A program made the translations under genes and the position numbers. From contig JAUIDM010000004.1 in assembly GCA_030428915.1 (NCBI GenBank), positions 1-38,388 of the forward strand: DNA of 38,388 nt. Reading direction: 5' to 3'. The notes under the pieces were generated by a model that was given only the letters and a program-made list of their open reading frames with translations, was not told the DNA's origin and did not search any database. Below are positions 1 to 6,985 of this stretch, piece by piece. Within the stretch, counting starts at the first letter, position 1; every line of letters starts with the position of its first letter. This stretch comes from Alphaproteobacteria bacterium (GTDB taxonomy: Bacteria > Pseudomonadota > Alphaproteobacteria > Rhodobacterales > Rhodobacteraceae).

Positions 1-127
1 TCGCCGTGATTTGCATAGAAAAGGCCGTTTTCGCGATAGAAATACACAGCCCCGGGGTCGGGCCGCCTTCCGCCGTCTAAACGCATTTCCATTCCTCCAC
101 ATCGGCGGATTCTGCCGGGCGGTAATC
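1..127. repeat. 127-bp terminal direct repeat, left copy
   Basis: These bases are identical to 38262-38388, so the contig closes on itself. A length of 127 equals a common maximum assembly k-mer, so this is most simply an assembly overlap of a circular or circularly permuted genome. It cuts through the 3' end of terL and the 5' end of the next gene, which is unlikely for a true physical terminus. Confidence 0.95.
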
Positions 128-1393
128 CGAAGGACGCTCAAGCCTGTCGGCTTCCTCGCGCGCCGCCTCAGGCAACAGCTTGCCCTTGCGGTGCAGGCCC
201 TCGACCGCGTAGCGCAGTGCATCAATCAGGTGGTTGTTCTTGTCTTCGATGGCCGGGAGGATTTCGTTCGTCCTCGGGTCGGTCTTGTATGCGTAACTGC
301 GGAACTCCCTGATGGTGTTCGCGCAGCGCGGGTTGATGACGATATCCATGCCCTGAAGGAACGACACGCCGTCCTCGACGCTGCCCTTGCCCTTCTTGGC
401 ACCCCTTAGCTTCGGAAAGCCGTGACGCCGCAGGTAGTCGATTGTCTCGGGCCTTGCGCTGTCTGCCCGCATTGGCCACTTGCGCGCTTGCGGCAACTTC
501 ACCAGGAACTTCGGCAGTGCATCTGTCGGAACGCCCAACTCGTAAACCTCGTGGTCAATGTAGAGCGTCGGCCCGATGATGCAGCACCGAAGCGCCGCCG
601 TCTCGTCATTGGCAAAGCCGAAGTCCAGCCCATAGAACCAGACGATATTTTCCGGCGGCGTTATCTCGCCTTCCTGCCAATTGCGGAATACGCGGGCTTC
701 CGACAGACCGCGATATTCGCCCTCCCAGACATGCGCGTATTTGTCGGGGTCGCGCTGCCTATCGCGCTCCATGTCGGCGCGCAGTTCGTTCGGGAACCAC
801 TCATTGTCCTGCCAGTTGACCTGCCTGACGAGAATGTCCGGGCTTTCCTGGCCGCGAAAGAACACGTCAACTGGGTCGTCTTCGTTCTCTGGGTTCCAGC
901 TTGCCCATATCTCTGAACCGGCCTTGCGGATGGTCGGCGTCAGCAGTTCAAGTGATTTGGCGCTGATGGTCTGCGCTTCCTCGATCCACGCGAGGTCCAT
1001 GCCTTCAAGCGACTTGATGCTGGCGGCGGTGTGGTTCTGCATCCCCCTGAAGATGATGCGCGAACCGTTGTTGCCGACTATCTCCGTTTCTGTGCTTTTG
1101 AAGAACGCGCCGAGGCCGAACGCCTCGATCTTGTCCTCGATCAACTGCTTTACCGAGTCCGCGATGCTGCGCTGTATTTCCCTGACACAGACAGCGCGGA
1201 AGTTCTTTTCCGTTGCGGCCCTGATGACCAGGTGACCGGCGAAGCAGTGCGACTTCCCCGAACCGCGCCCGCCATACAGACCCTTGTAGCGCCGGGGCTT
1301 GTAGAAATCCTCGTAGTAGGGCGGGAAGATTATTTCAGGGCTTGCCGAAGCGGACTGTAAGGCCGATTGGGATATCTCCGCCATCGGGGCCAC
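77..1393 (-). CDS. terL: Terminase large subunit (packaging ATPase and nuclease)
   Basis: This 438-residue protein is the motor that pumps phage DNA into the prohead and cuts it. The N-terminal ATPase has Walker A GGRGSGKS at residues 41-48 and Walker B MDLAWIEEA at about 132-140. The C-terminal RNase H-like nuclease shows the acidic pattern GLDFGFAND, then ADSARPET, then NNHLIDALRY. The length and motif set fit the PBSX-type terminase_3 family, many members of which package by headful. It follows terS with a 59-bp overlap. Its last codons overlap the start of a 64-codon gene that, because of the terminal repeat, is read at 38159-38353. The identification is secure; the packaging mode is inferred. 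Confidence 0.95.
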   Translation of the reverse strand: MAPMAEISQSALQSASASPEIIFPPYYEDFYKPRRYKGLYGGRGSGKSHCFAGHLVIRAATEKNFRAVCVREIQRSIADSVKQLIEDKIEAFGLGAFFKSTETEIVGNNGSRIIFRGMQNHTAASIKSLEGMDLAWIEEAQTISAKSLELLTPTIRKAGSEIWASWNPENEDDPVDVFFRGQESPDILVRQVNWQDNEWFPNELRADMERDRQRDPDKYAHVWEGEYRGLSEARVFRNWQEGEITPPENIVWFYGLDFGFANDETAALRCCIIGPTLYIDHEVYELGVPTDALPKFLVKLPQARKWPMRADSARPETIDYLRRHGFPKLRGAKKGKGSVEDGVSFLQGMDIVINPRCANTIREFRSYAYKTDPRTNEILPAIEDKNNHLIDALRYAVEGLHRKGKLLPEAAREEADRLERPSDYRPAESADVEEWKCV

Positions 1394-1592
1394 TCACCTC
1401 GGTTTGCTGCTTTGGCCTTCCATCGAGACGGTCGCCGATTTCCTTGATGGCCTGCATGTCGCCGCCAGCCGCCGCTTCAACACAGCGTTCCGCAATGACG
1501 TGCAGCCATTTGGGCGAACCCTTTCCTTCACTTTCCCTGTTGACCGCACGCATAAGCGCGTCGGCCCATGCCTTGCGCGTGGTGCCGTGCAT
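1335..1592 (-). CDS. terS: Putative terminase small subunit
   Basis: This 85-residue protein lies directly upstream of terL and overlaps it by 59 bp. It contains the pattern IAERCVEAAAGGDMQAIKEIGDRLDG followed by RPKQ, familiar from small proteins beside phage terminases and usually read as a DNA-recognition small subunit. The N-terminus is basic (HGTTRKAWADALMRAV). The start ATG at 1592 has an AGGA site about 8 bases upstream, and an in-frame TGA immediately precedes it, so no longer start is possible. The role rests on position and family resemblance; no DNA-binding motif can be proved by eye. Confidence 0.7.
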   Translation of the reverse strand: MHGTTRKAWADALMRAVNRESEGKGSPKWLHVIAERCVEAAAGGDMQAIKEIGDRLDGRPKQQTEVSGPDGGDIPIGLTVRFGKP

Positions 1593-1959
1593 TCATTTTT
1601 CCTATTTCTTTGAAACTTAAAGCGATTGCCGCTTCGGTTTGCGCGTTGCGGTCGCGCCCCTGTGGTGTTGAACGCGGGCCGGAACCTCGCCAGCTACGCC
1701 ATCTGGTGCACCGCCAACCCATGGGAAGGCTCAGACGTAAACCGCGTTCGGGAGAGTGCCCCGTCAATCGCTAGATTGCATACGGTTTCCCGCGTAGGAC
1801 ACTCACCGGAAAGCGGAAACCCGCACTCTTTCGGGCGCGGGCGCGTTTAGCCATTAATGCGCGACGAGAAGGCTATTGCCGATCCACCGCGCGTTCCTCA
1901 CGGGTTTCGTCTCCTACCGCCCGGAATTGCAACGAACTTACCCTGACAAACAATTCGGT
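1593..1959 (-). other. 367-bp gap before the packaging genes; putative late control region
   Basis: No convincing gene covers this stretch. On the minus strand it holds a hairpin at 1820-1841 and two tiny coupled open frames: GTG at 1901 (15 codons, AGGAG 9 bases upstream) ends in a TAATG overlap with an ATG at 1854 (27 codons, very basic product). A TTGACG hexamer at 1767-1762 could be a -35 element but lacks a good -10. Since nearly all neighbouring genes overlap, a gap this long between the NusG paralogue and terS probably carries late-operon control signals. That is inference from layout. Confidence 0.45.
1820..1841 (-). terminator. Weak hairpin downstream of the NusG-like gene
   Basis: CCCGC at 1820-1824 pairs with GCGGG at 1837-1841 around a 12-base loop. 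On the minus strand the stem is followed by a pyrimidine-rich TTTCCGCTTTCC. It could be a weak terminator or pause site between the early genes and terS. The stem is short, so chance is possible. Confidence 0.25.
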
Positions 1960-2550
1960 TCAAGTGCCTTGCTTTCGCTCTAGGCTGCCGACCGAAATCG
2001 TCGCTTCCGTCTCGCCCAGAAGTGGGATGACGAAATGCGCGATACCGGCGTCAATCCGCGCCACGTCTACAGTCCAGCCCGCAAGCGGGCCGTCGATAAT
2101 CTCGGCCTTATCGCCGGGACGAATGCGGCGGGCCTCCATGGCCTTGTGCCGCTGTATCTCGATTTGCTCGGGAACAAGACGCATTTTCGCAATAGCCTCG
2201 TCGGGGATGACAAGCGGCCACTCCCCCTCGCTGACAACGCCGCTGACCTTCCCCTTACCCTTGTCGCGAATGACATCCCAATTTGGCGAGCGGTGAAAGT
2301 GGCAGAACAGATAGCCCGGTGCGATGCGGTGCTGATACTGCACCTTGTCTCTGCGGCCCCGTGGCGCCTTCCGCCAGCGTGGTTCGGTTGGCAGCCACGC
2401 CAGAACGCCGAAATGCTGAATCCACGCTTGTGCGGCGAACTCCCGCTGCGGAACAGTCCTGAGGATGTACCATTCAGGAAGCGCCAACTCATCCCCAAGT
2501 AATTTTCGGGGGAAATCAAACGGAACCATCTGTCCAATTTCGTATTTCAC
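1960..2550 (-). CDS. NusG/RfaH-family transcription factor (phage paralogue)
   Basis: This 196-residue protein has the two-domain layout of NusG. An NGN domain starts with EWYILRTVPQRE (residues 26-37) and includes the APGYLFCHF strand near 77-85. A KOW motif, RIRPGDKAEIIDGPLAGW, lies at about 142-159. NusG-family proteins bind RNA polymerase near the clamp and change pausing, termination and coupling; specialised paralogues such as RfaH act on chosen operons. The likely start is GTG at 2550, overlapping the TGA of a 12-codon frame, with GAGGTG 7 bases upstream. The gene is the last before the 367-bp gap that precedes terS, so a role in late transcription is plausible. Family assignment is strong; function is inferred. 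Confidence 0.85.
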   Translation of the reverse strand: MKYEIGQMVPFDFPRKLLGDELALPEWYILRTVPQREFAAQAWIQHFGVLAWLPTEPRWRKAPRGRRDKVQYQHRIAPGYLFCHFHRSPNWDVIRDKGKGKVSGVVSEGEWPLVIPDEAIAKMRLVPEQIEIQRHKAMEARRIRPGDKAEIIDGPLAGWTVDVARIDAGIAHFVIPLLGETEATISVGSLERKQGT

Positions 2551-2585
2551 GCAAGCACCTCGCGGAGTTGGTCTAGCTCGGTCAT
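2547..2585 (-). CDS. 12-codon mini-ORF between methyltransferase and NusG-like genes
   Basis: ATG at 2585 overlaps the TGA of the upstream methyltransferase gene as ATGA. The frame encodes MTELDQLREVLA and its TGA overlaps the GTG start of the NusG-like gene as GTGA. The double overlap would let ribosomes pass from one gene to the next, so it may be a translational coupler rather than a functional peptide. It is very short and could be chance. Confidence 0.35.
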   Translation of the reverse strand: MTELDQLREVLA

Positions 2586-3181
2586 TCGGCGGCCTCGATA
2601 AGAAGGTCAGTGTATGCGCCCCATTGGTCAGCGATGGCTGAGGCTATGCCCGGATACGTCCGGCTTCGGTCTTTCCACCGATTTTCGCCTGGTGGCGCAC
2701 GGAATACCTGCTGTTCGGCGGTTGACCCGTCCAGGCGGCTTGTGGGCGTCAACGGTGGCAGTCCGCGCGTCCAGAAGCATGTGCGCTTGCTGTAGTCGTC
2801 GCCGAATTGCCAGGGCTGAACCGTGAAATCGGGTCCGCGTCCGATTATCTCGCGGGCGTATCTGTGCATCACCGGGTTTTCTACCGCGACCCTTGGGGCG
2901 TTGGCGTTGAGGCATTCGAGAAAGAACGCCGCGCCCGCCCGCATGTCATCCCAAAGGTTACGCTCGGCTAGCCACCGAACTCCGGAATTACACAGGCGAG
3001 TGCATGGCGGATGCGCGACAACACCAGCCCACCGCTTTCGCAGAAGCGGCGACACGTCCCCCACGATGTGCGGCCCTTCAACCTCGGTCGGCAACAGATC
3101 ACAGGATACGGCGTCAATGCCCAGCGCCAGCATGGCGTCCCGCACGCGTCCCGAATATTCACAAGCGATAAGCCAGGTCAT
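2582..3181 (-). CDS. Putative cytosine-C5-type DNA methyltransferase
   Basis: This 199-residue protein resembles a compact phage branch of C5-cytosine methyltransferases. The N-terminal IACEYSGRVRDAM and the following SCDLLPTE fit the AdoMet-binding motifs. HPPC at residues 57-60 matches the catalytic Pro-Cys motif (C60), and VENP at about 100-103 matches the conserved Glu-Asn motif. A later stretch, YSKRTCFWTRGLPPL, is typical of this branch. It is well below the usual 300-plus residues of C5 methylases, so the target-recognition region is small or absent. It likely modifies phage DNA against restriction. Start ATG at 3181 overlaps the upstream TGA. No restriction gene is nearby. Confidence 0.7.
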   Translation of the reverse strand: MTWLIACEYSGRVRDAMLALGIDAVSCDLLPTEVEGPHIVGDVSPLLRKRWAGVVAHPPCTRLCNSGVRWLAERNLWDDMRAGAAFFLECLNANAPRVAVENPVMHRYAREIIGRGPDFTVQPWQFGDDYSKRTCFWTRGLPPLTPTSRLDGSTAEQQVFRAPPGENRWKDRSRTYPGIASAIADQWGAYTDLLIEAAE

Positions 3182-3627
3182 TCCGCCACCCCCTGTGCGC
3201 CCCTGACCGGGGAGGCCAAGGGCGCGTGCTGACGGGGTTCTGACCCGTTTGAGGGATGGTTTCTTCGGACGGCTCCTTTCTCATGTTCCGAAGCGGTCGG
3301 TGCCGATACACCCGGTTGCCGGGGATTCAAAGACCAGATTGCGCCGTGGTTTTTCAGGGCCGGATAATTCGCCAGCAATTCGCCGGTTTTCTTCATGCCA
3401 GCGAGAGTTTGGCGAACGGCACCATTGGGCGCGTCAATCTGCGCGCATATCGCGTGGTACTTGTTCGGGCCTTTGGTGAGGATGCGGAGGATTTCCCCGC
3501 GAATGTCTCGGTCAATGGGGATAGTACTTGAGCCTGACTTTCGGACGCGGATTAGGCTTGGCGTGTGCCCTTCCTTGCGACACAGCGCCGCCATGGCTCG
3601 CCCGTACTGCTCCTCGAAGTTAGGCAT
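3178..3627 (-). CDS. Putative winged-helix DNA-binding protein
   Basis: This 149-residue protein is not recognised by name. Its middle (about 43-85, DIRGEILRILTKGPNKY then GAVRQTLAGMKKTGEL) reads like a winged helix: a helix, a recognition helix with variable polar residues, then a short wing. The C-terminal 50 residues are low-complexity and probably disordered (AVRRNHPSNGSEPRQHAP). It overlaps the DUF1376 gene by 8 bp upstream and the methyltransferase gene by 4 bp downstream, so it belongs to the same replication transcript. A role in replication or regulation is possible but not shown. Confidence 0.7.
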   Translation of the reverse strand: MPNFEEQYGRAMAALCRKEGHTPSLIRVRKSGSSTIPIDRDIRGEILRILTKGPNKYHAICAQIDAPNGAVRQTLAGMKKTGELLANYPALKNHGAIWSLNPRQPGVSAPTASEHEKGAVRRNHPSNGSEPRQHAPLASPVRGAQGVAE

Positions 3628-4351
3628 TAGCGGCCCTCCATCCTGCTGATGATCCGTGCTTGGCGATGTAGTCCCACTTGTCCTGCTGTGGGTCGTAACC
3701 GCCGTTTTGCTGAGAAGGCGCAGGCTCGTCCGTCCAGCCCTCTTGATTGAGCCATGTCACCGGATCACGGGCATAGCCCTCGATAACGCGCCGGTCCTTC
3801 GCGTAGACCTTCGCCGCCTCGATCAGCGTTTCTTCGTCAACGCCCCGCTTCACCGCTGCGGTGTACTTCTGCAATGAGCCTTTGCGGTTTCGCTTCACCC
3901 CGCCACGATGAGGATACACATTCCAAAATTCATCGAAGCGCGTCACGCGCGTAGAAAGAGATTTATCTCTTTCTTTTGGTTCTGGTTCTGTATGGTCGGG
4001 CCGTGGCTTTTGTAAGCCCTTGTTTTTCCTTGGCCCGCTTGCGTTTTCGCGCTGTTTATCCTGAAGTTTCGCGAGAGTTTCGAGCTCTTTATCTGCGCGA
4101 AAGTTAGAGATTACACCGTTTTCAGCCTGAATTTTCCCGAGCGAAATAAGCTCGTCACGGTACTTTTTCCATGCCCGAACGCTGCACCCGAGAAGCCCGG
4201 AAACGTAACGCGCATCGTCTGGTAGACGCCCGCCCTGCATGTAAATCATGTCCAGTATCAGGCGGTATGCGGCCTTCAATTCAAAGCGCATCCCGATTGT
4301 CCCTTCAACGAAGTCGCGGGGGTATGCTTTGTAGTACGGAAGTCCGTTCAT
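3620..4351 (-). CDS. DUF1376 replication-associated protein (possible helicase loader)
   Basis: This 243-residue protein has an N-terminal DUF1376 domain: YYKAYPRDFVEGTIGM at residues 6-21, then LKAAYRLILDMIYMQGG and a winged-helix-like GLLGCSVRAWKKYRDEL. After a charged linker (about 95-135) comes a C-terminal helical domain beginning FDEFWNVYPHRG, as in phage replisome-organiser and helicase-loading proteins. It overlaps dnaB by 4 bp as ATGA and is probably translated with it. The family is common next to phage dnaB genes. A role in opening the origin or loading DnaB is inferred from this context. Confidence 0.8.
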   Translation of the reverse strand: MNGLPYYKAYPRDFVEGTIGMRFELKAAYRLILDMIYMQGGRLPDDARYVSGLLGCSVRAWKKYRDELISLGKIQAENGVISNFRADKELETLAKLQDKQRENASGPRKNKGLQKPRPDHTEPEPKERDKSLSTRVTRFDEFWNVYPHRGGVKRNRKGSLQKYTAAVKRGVDEETLIEAAKVYAKDRRVIEGYARDPVTWLNQEGWTDEPAPSQQNGGYDPQQDKWDYIAKHGSSAGWRAANA

Positions 4352-5733
4352 CCCCGGTCACTCCATATAAGGTTGGTCGCCGGATTAAAGCGGACATGGG
4401 CGGTTCTGATTTCCCCCTGCCTCTGCTTCGCGACGATGATTTCAAGGCGGTTCTTCGCCCGCTCCATGCAGGCTTCCCACGCTTCCAACTTGTCGGGATT
4501 GGTGGGCTTTTCCCGTTCCAGATAGTACTCGTCCCGGTAGCAGAACAGCACCGCGTCGGCGTCCTGCTCCAACTGCCCGGATTCCCGCAAATCGGACAAC
4601 ATGGGCCGCTTGTCGTCGCGGCTCTCGACCTGCCGGGATAGCTGCGAAAGGGCCAGCACGGGCACGTTCAATTGGCCGGAAAGCCGCTTGAGCGCCGTGC
4701 TGATTTCGGTGATCAGTTCATAGCGGTTCTGACCCGCCCCCTTGAGGATCTGGACGTAATCCACGATCAGGAGCTTGAGCCCGCCTTCCGTGGTCCTGTG
4801 GGCTTGCTTCGCCCCTGCAATGAGCGCGCCAATGTCCTCATGCTCCCGGCTCAGGAATGTGATAGGCAGAGCCGCAACGTCCTCAGCGCATTCCCGCAAC
4901 GTCTTGACTTGCGGTTCCGACATGTCGCCGCGCCGCATGTTCGAGTAGTAGACGGCGTTCCTGGCGTTGGCTGTCGCCTCCGACAGCGCCCGCATGGCCA
5001 TCGCCTCCGGGTTCATTTCCAGCGAGGCAATACAGACGCCATGGCCCGCTCTGGCAGCGTTCAGGGCTATCCCAAGGGCAACACCGGACTTACCCATAGA
5101 GGGACGCCCGCCGAGCAAGATCAGTTCGCCGGGGTAGAGGCCGGATATGATGCTGTCCAGTTCGGGAATCCCGGTCCTGACGGCGAAGCTGCTTTCTCCG
5201 CTGTAGGCAGCCCTGATTTGCTCCATGGCGGTCGTTACGGCCTTCATCATGGAGACGGGGCCATTACGGCCATAACCGCCCTCAGAGGCTATCAGGGCGG
5301 CTTCCAGACGGCCCGCAATGATATGTGCGGCATCTTCCCCGCGAGCGATAGCCGCGCCTGCTTCGGTCAGGGCTGCGGAAATCTTGCGCTTGCGCTGAAG
5401 GTCGGCCAGAAAATCGAGATAGCCCCGGAATGACGCGCGAGCCGGGGCCGAACCTGCCAGACGGGCGAGGTACCCCGCGCCGCCAACGTCCCTGAGTAAG
5501 TCGCTTGAAAGCGCCGCCGCGACCGTTACCGGGCTGACCAGTTCGCCAGACGCATCCTTGCGCCGGGCAACAGTGAAGATTTCCGCGTGAAGAGGATCAT
5601 TGAACAGATCGGCACCGCCAGCCGCACAGGCCAACGTGCATAACTCACTGTCGAGAAGTATCGCGCCCAGCGCCGCTTGTTCCGCCTCCGGGCTGAATGC
5701 AACGCTCTGATCTATCCTCGCCACGTTGCTCAT
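4348..5733 (-). CDS. dnaB: Replicative DNA helicase, DnaB family
   Basis: With the start at 5733 the protein has 461 residues, a usual DnaB length. The N-terminal domain begins SPEAEQAALGAILLDSE. The RecA-like C-terminal domain has Walker A GGRPSMGKS, Walker B LLIVDYVQIL, and LSQLSRQVESRDDKRP with LRESGQLEQDAD, both classic DnaB signatures. It unwinds DNA at the phage fork as a hexamer. An in-frame ATG also exists at 5778, but the ATG at 5733 has AAGAGGG seven bases upstream and directly precedes the conserved region. No primase domain or separate primase was found, so the phage probably uses host primase and polymerase. Confidence 0.95.
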   Translation of the reverse strand: MSNVARIDQSVAFSPEAEQAALGAILLDSELCTLACAAGGADLFNDPLHAEIFTVARRKDASGELVSPVTVAAALSSDLLRDVGGAGYLARLAGSAPARASFRGYLDFLADLQRKRKISAALTEAGAAIARGEDAAHIIAGRLEAALIASEGGYGRNGPVSMMKAVTTAMEQIRAAYSGESSFAVRTGIPELDSIISGLYPGELILLGGRPSMGKSGVALGIALNAARAGHGVCIASLEMNPEAMAMRALSEATANARNAVYYSNMRRGDMSEPQVKTLRECAEDVAALPITFLSREHEDIGALIAGAKQAHRTTEGGLKLLIVDYVQILKGAGQNRYELITEISTALKRLSGQLNVPVLALSQLSRQVESRDDKRPMLSDLRESGQLEQDADAVLFCYRDEYYLEREKPTNPDKLEAWEACMERAKNRLEIIVAKQRQGEIRTAHVRFNPATNLIWSDRG

Positions 5734-5905
5734 TCTCATCCCTCTTGATTGCGGCTTTCGTCGCCAATTCTCGGGCAAGTTTGCCTATCGAATGCCAACT
5801 CATTTCCGGTCCTCTTGCGTGGGCGTGGCGGATCATGTTATCTAATCCCCGCGCTGCCTGTTTCAGCGTACCGGGTGGGTTGAGCGTCCGAAGCTCCCCA
5901 CCCAC
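5645..5905 (-). CDS. Small hypothetical protein overlapping dnaB
   Basis: An 86-codon frame from GTG 5905, or 52 codons from ATG 5803 (AGAGGA six bases upstream). It fills the gap between the helix-turn-helix gene and dnaB and overlaps the dnaB start by 89 bp. The part before the overlap (PPGTLKQAARGL, then HSIGKLARELATKAAIK) looks like normal helical protein. The tail inside dnaB is low-complexity. No function is recognised. Confidence 0.5.
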   Translation of the reverse strand: MGGELRTLNPPGTLKQAARGLDNMIRHAHARGPEMSWHSIGKLARELATKAAIKRDENEQRGEDRSERCIQPGGGTSGAGRDTSRQ

Positions 5906-5911
5906 CCCACT

Positions 5912-6094
5912 CTAAGCATATCCGCCATCGCGCATCAAGCCCTCCCTCCACCTTCCAGGCTTACGCTTAGGAACCCCACAAGCCCGAGCGCACTTTGACA
6001 CAGCGGCTTCTGAAACATCGAACCGCTCGGCTATGTCCCGAACAAGGTCGCCGCGATTCCACATGCGGACCAGCTTGACGGGGTCGATCTTCAT
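5912..6094 (-). CDS. Small helix-turn-helix protein
   Basis: From ATG 6094 this is a 60-residue protein with a GcrA/Hin-like helix-turn-helix: IDPVKLVRMWNRGDLVRD, then IAERFDVSEAAVSKCARACG, followed by a basic tail. The start overlaps the previous TGA as ATGA; earlier in-frame ATG codons at 6103 and 6133 would overlap more. It could be a local transcription regulator or a DNA-binding replication accessory. No target site could be assigned. Confidence 0.7.
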   Translation of the reverse strand: MKIDPVKLVRMWNRGDLVRDIAERFDVSEAAVSKCARACGVPKRKPGRWREGLMRDGGYA

Positions 6095-6414
6095 TGGCTG
6101 CATTGCGGTATCACCACTTGCCTCAGAAGCCACTGATATCGGAGCCTAGATACGACCTTGCGGGCATAATCAGCGGAGCACACGCCCATCACCTGCATGT
6201 CCTCAACGCCGTACCCATCCCTCAAATTGATGACGACTTGTGCGGATATCTCCGGGGTTTCCCCATCGAATATCCTCACAGTCTTCGGGCGTGACGTTCC
6301 GCCGCTGCACTGAATGCAGGTGCAGGCCCACGAATGGTTGTGGTCGCGGCAAACCCCTGATGTGTTGGACTCGCATAGGGTGGCGTCGCAGTCCGGCATT
6401 GCGCACTTGCTCAT
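6091..6414 (-). CDS. Cysteine-rich hypothetical protein
   Basis: A 107-residue protein with a cysteine cluster in its first 36 residues (CAMPDC, CES, VCRDH, CTCIQC), which suggests a bound zinc ion. The remainder looks like a small alpha/beta domain (TVRIFDGETPEISAQVVINL). The family is not recognised. It overlaps both neighbours by 4 bp, placing it firmly in the leftward operon. Confidence 0.65.
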   Translation of the reverse strand: MSKCAMPDCDATLCESNTSGVCRDHNHSWACTCIQCSGGTSRPKTVRIFDGETPEISAQVVINLRDGYGVEDMQVMGVCSADYARKVVSRLRYQWLLRQVVIPQCSQ

Positions 6415-6635
6415 CCGTCATTCTCCTTTTGAGTGGTGCGTTGCGAATCGCCGCCAATTCCGCATAAATGGCGGAGCATCGCGTGAATTTCGTCGAGCAT
6501 TTCCGCCTCCGCAGCAAACGCAGCAATAGGAAACGCCGCTTCTCGATCAACCATCCTTTTCCCGCCGTATTGGTCAAGATAGTGACCCTGCCTTTCCCAG
6601 CACGATAACGCTGAGATTTCGCTTAGTTCGGTCAT
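6411..6635 (-). CDS. Hypothetical protein
   Basis: The ATG at 6635 overlaps the TGA of the RusA-like gene as ATGA and gives a 74-residue product beginning MTELSEISALSCWERQG. A longer upstream extension would run into the RusA gene and is rejected. The C-terminal part contains an amphipathic helix (AEAEMLDEIHAMLRHL). No known domain is recognised. Confidence 0.65.
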   Translation of the reverse strand: MTELSEISALSCWERQGHYLDQYGGKRMVDREAAFPIAAFAAEAEMLDEIHAMLRHLCGIGGDSQRTTQKENDG

Positions 6636-6985
6636 CCATCTACCTCCGGAATAGACACCACGACACGCCCGAACTTCACAGGCTCGCCTATGTGGTAAGT
6701 TGTAACCCACTTGCTGTCGTCAACGCCGATTACGTCGGCTATTCCGTCCTGCCCGCTCTTGAAACTGGCAATCATGTTGTCGCGGTCCCTGTGGCGTCTG
6801 TCGGGCGGGTGAAAGGTGATGACGACCGAAAGGCTGTCAGCCTCGATCCGCCGCGCGCCTTGCGTCTTGGCTTCCCATCCGCAACCCGTGCGGTATGCCT
6901 TGATCGCCCGTGTACGCTTCCAGTGCGTCCGGCTGCGCGCGTTCGGGGATAGGTTGGGGTTGGGCCATGGAAAGGAGAGGTTCAT
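6632..6985 (-). CDS. RusA-like Holliday-junction endonuclease
   Basis: At 117 residues this matches the usual RusA length of about 120. The signature RHRDRDNMIASFKSGQDG spans residues 65-81: D67 and D69 with N70, K76, then D89-D90 in GVDDSKW. These correspond in order and spacing to the catalytic aspartates and lysine of RusA. The enzyme would resolve branched replication and recombination intermediates before packaging. The first 20 residues (PWPNPNLSPNARSRTHW) fit the family N-terminus. It overlaps both neighbours by 4 bp. Confidence 0.85.
   Translation of the reverse strand: MNLSFPWPNPNLSPNARSRTHWKRTRAIKAYRTGCGWEAKTQGARRIEADSLSVVITFHPPDRRHRDRDNMIASFKSGQDGIADVIGVDDSKWVTTYHIGEPVKFGRVVVSIPEVDG

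Noticed and set aside
1621-1740. Possible tRNA in the spacer before terS
   Set aside because: GTTCAA- and GGTTC-like strings are present on the minus strand, but no seven-pair acceptor stem, matching T-stem or anticodon arm could be drawn.
1528-1767. 79-codon minus-strand frame upstream of terS
   Set aside because: Arg/Trp-rich product without a ribosome site, ending inside terS in another frame; more likely noncoding spacer.
1739-1767. TTGACG as the -35 of a late promoter
   Set aside because: The hexamer is good, but no acceptable -10 lies 16-18 bases downstream on the minus strand (CGGTTT or GGTTTA), so no promoter is claimed.
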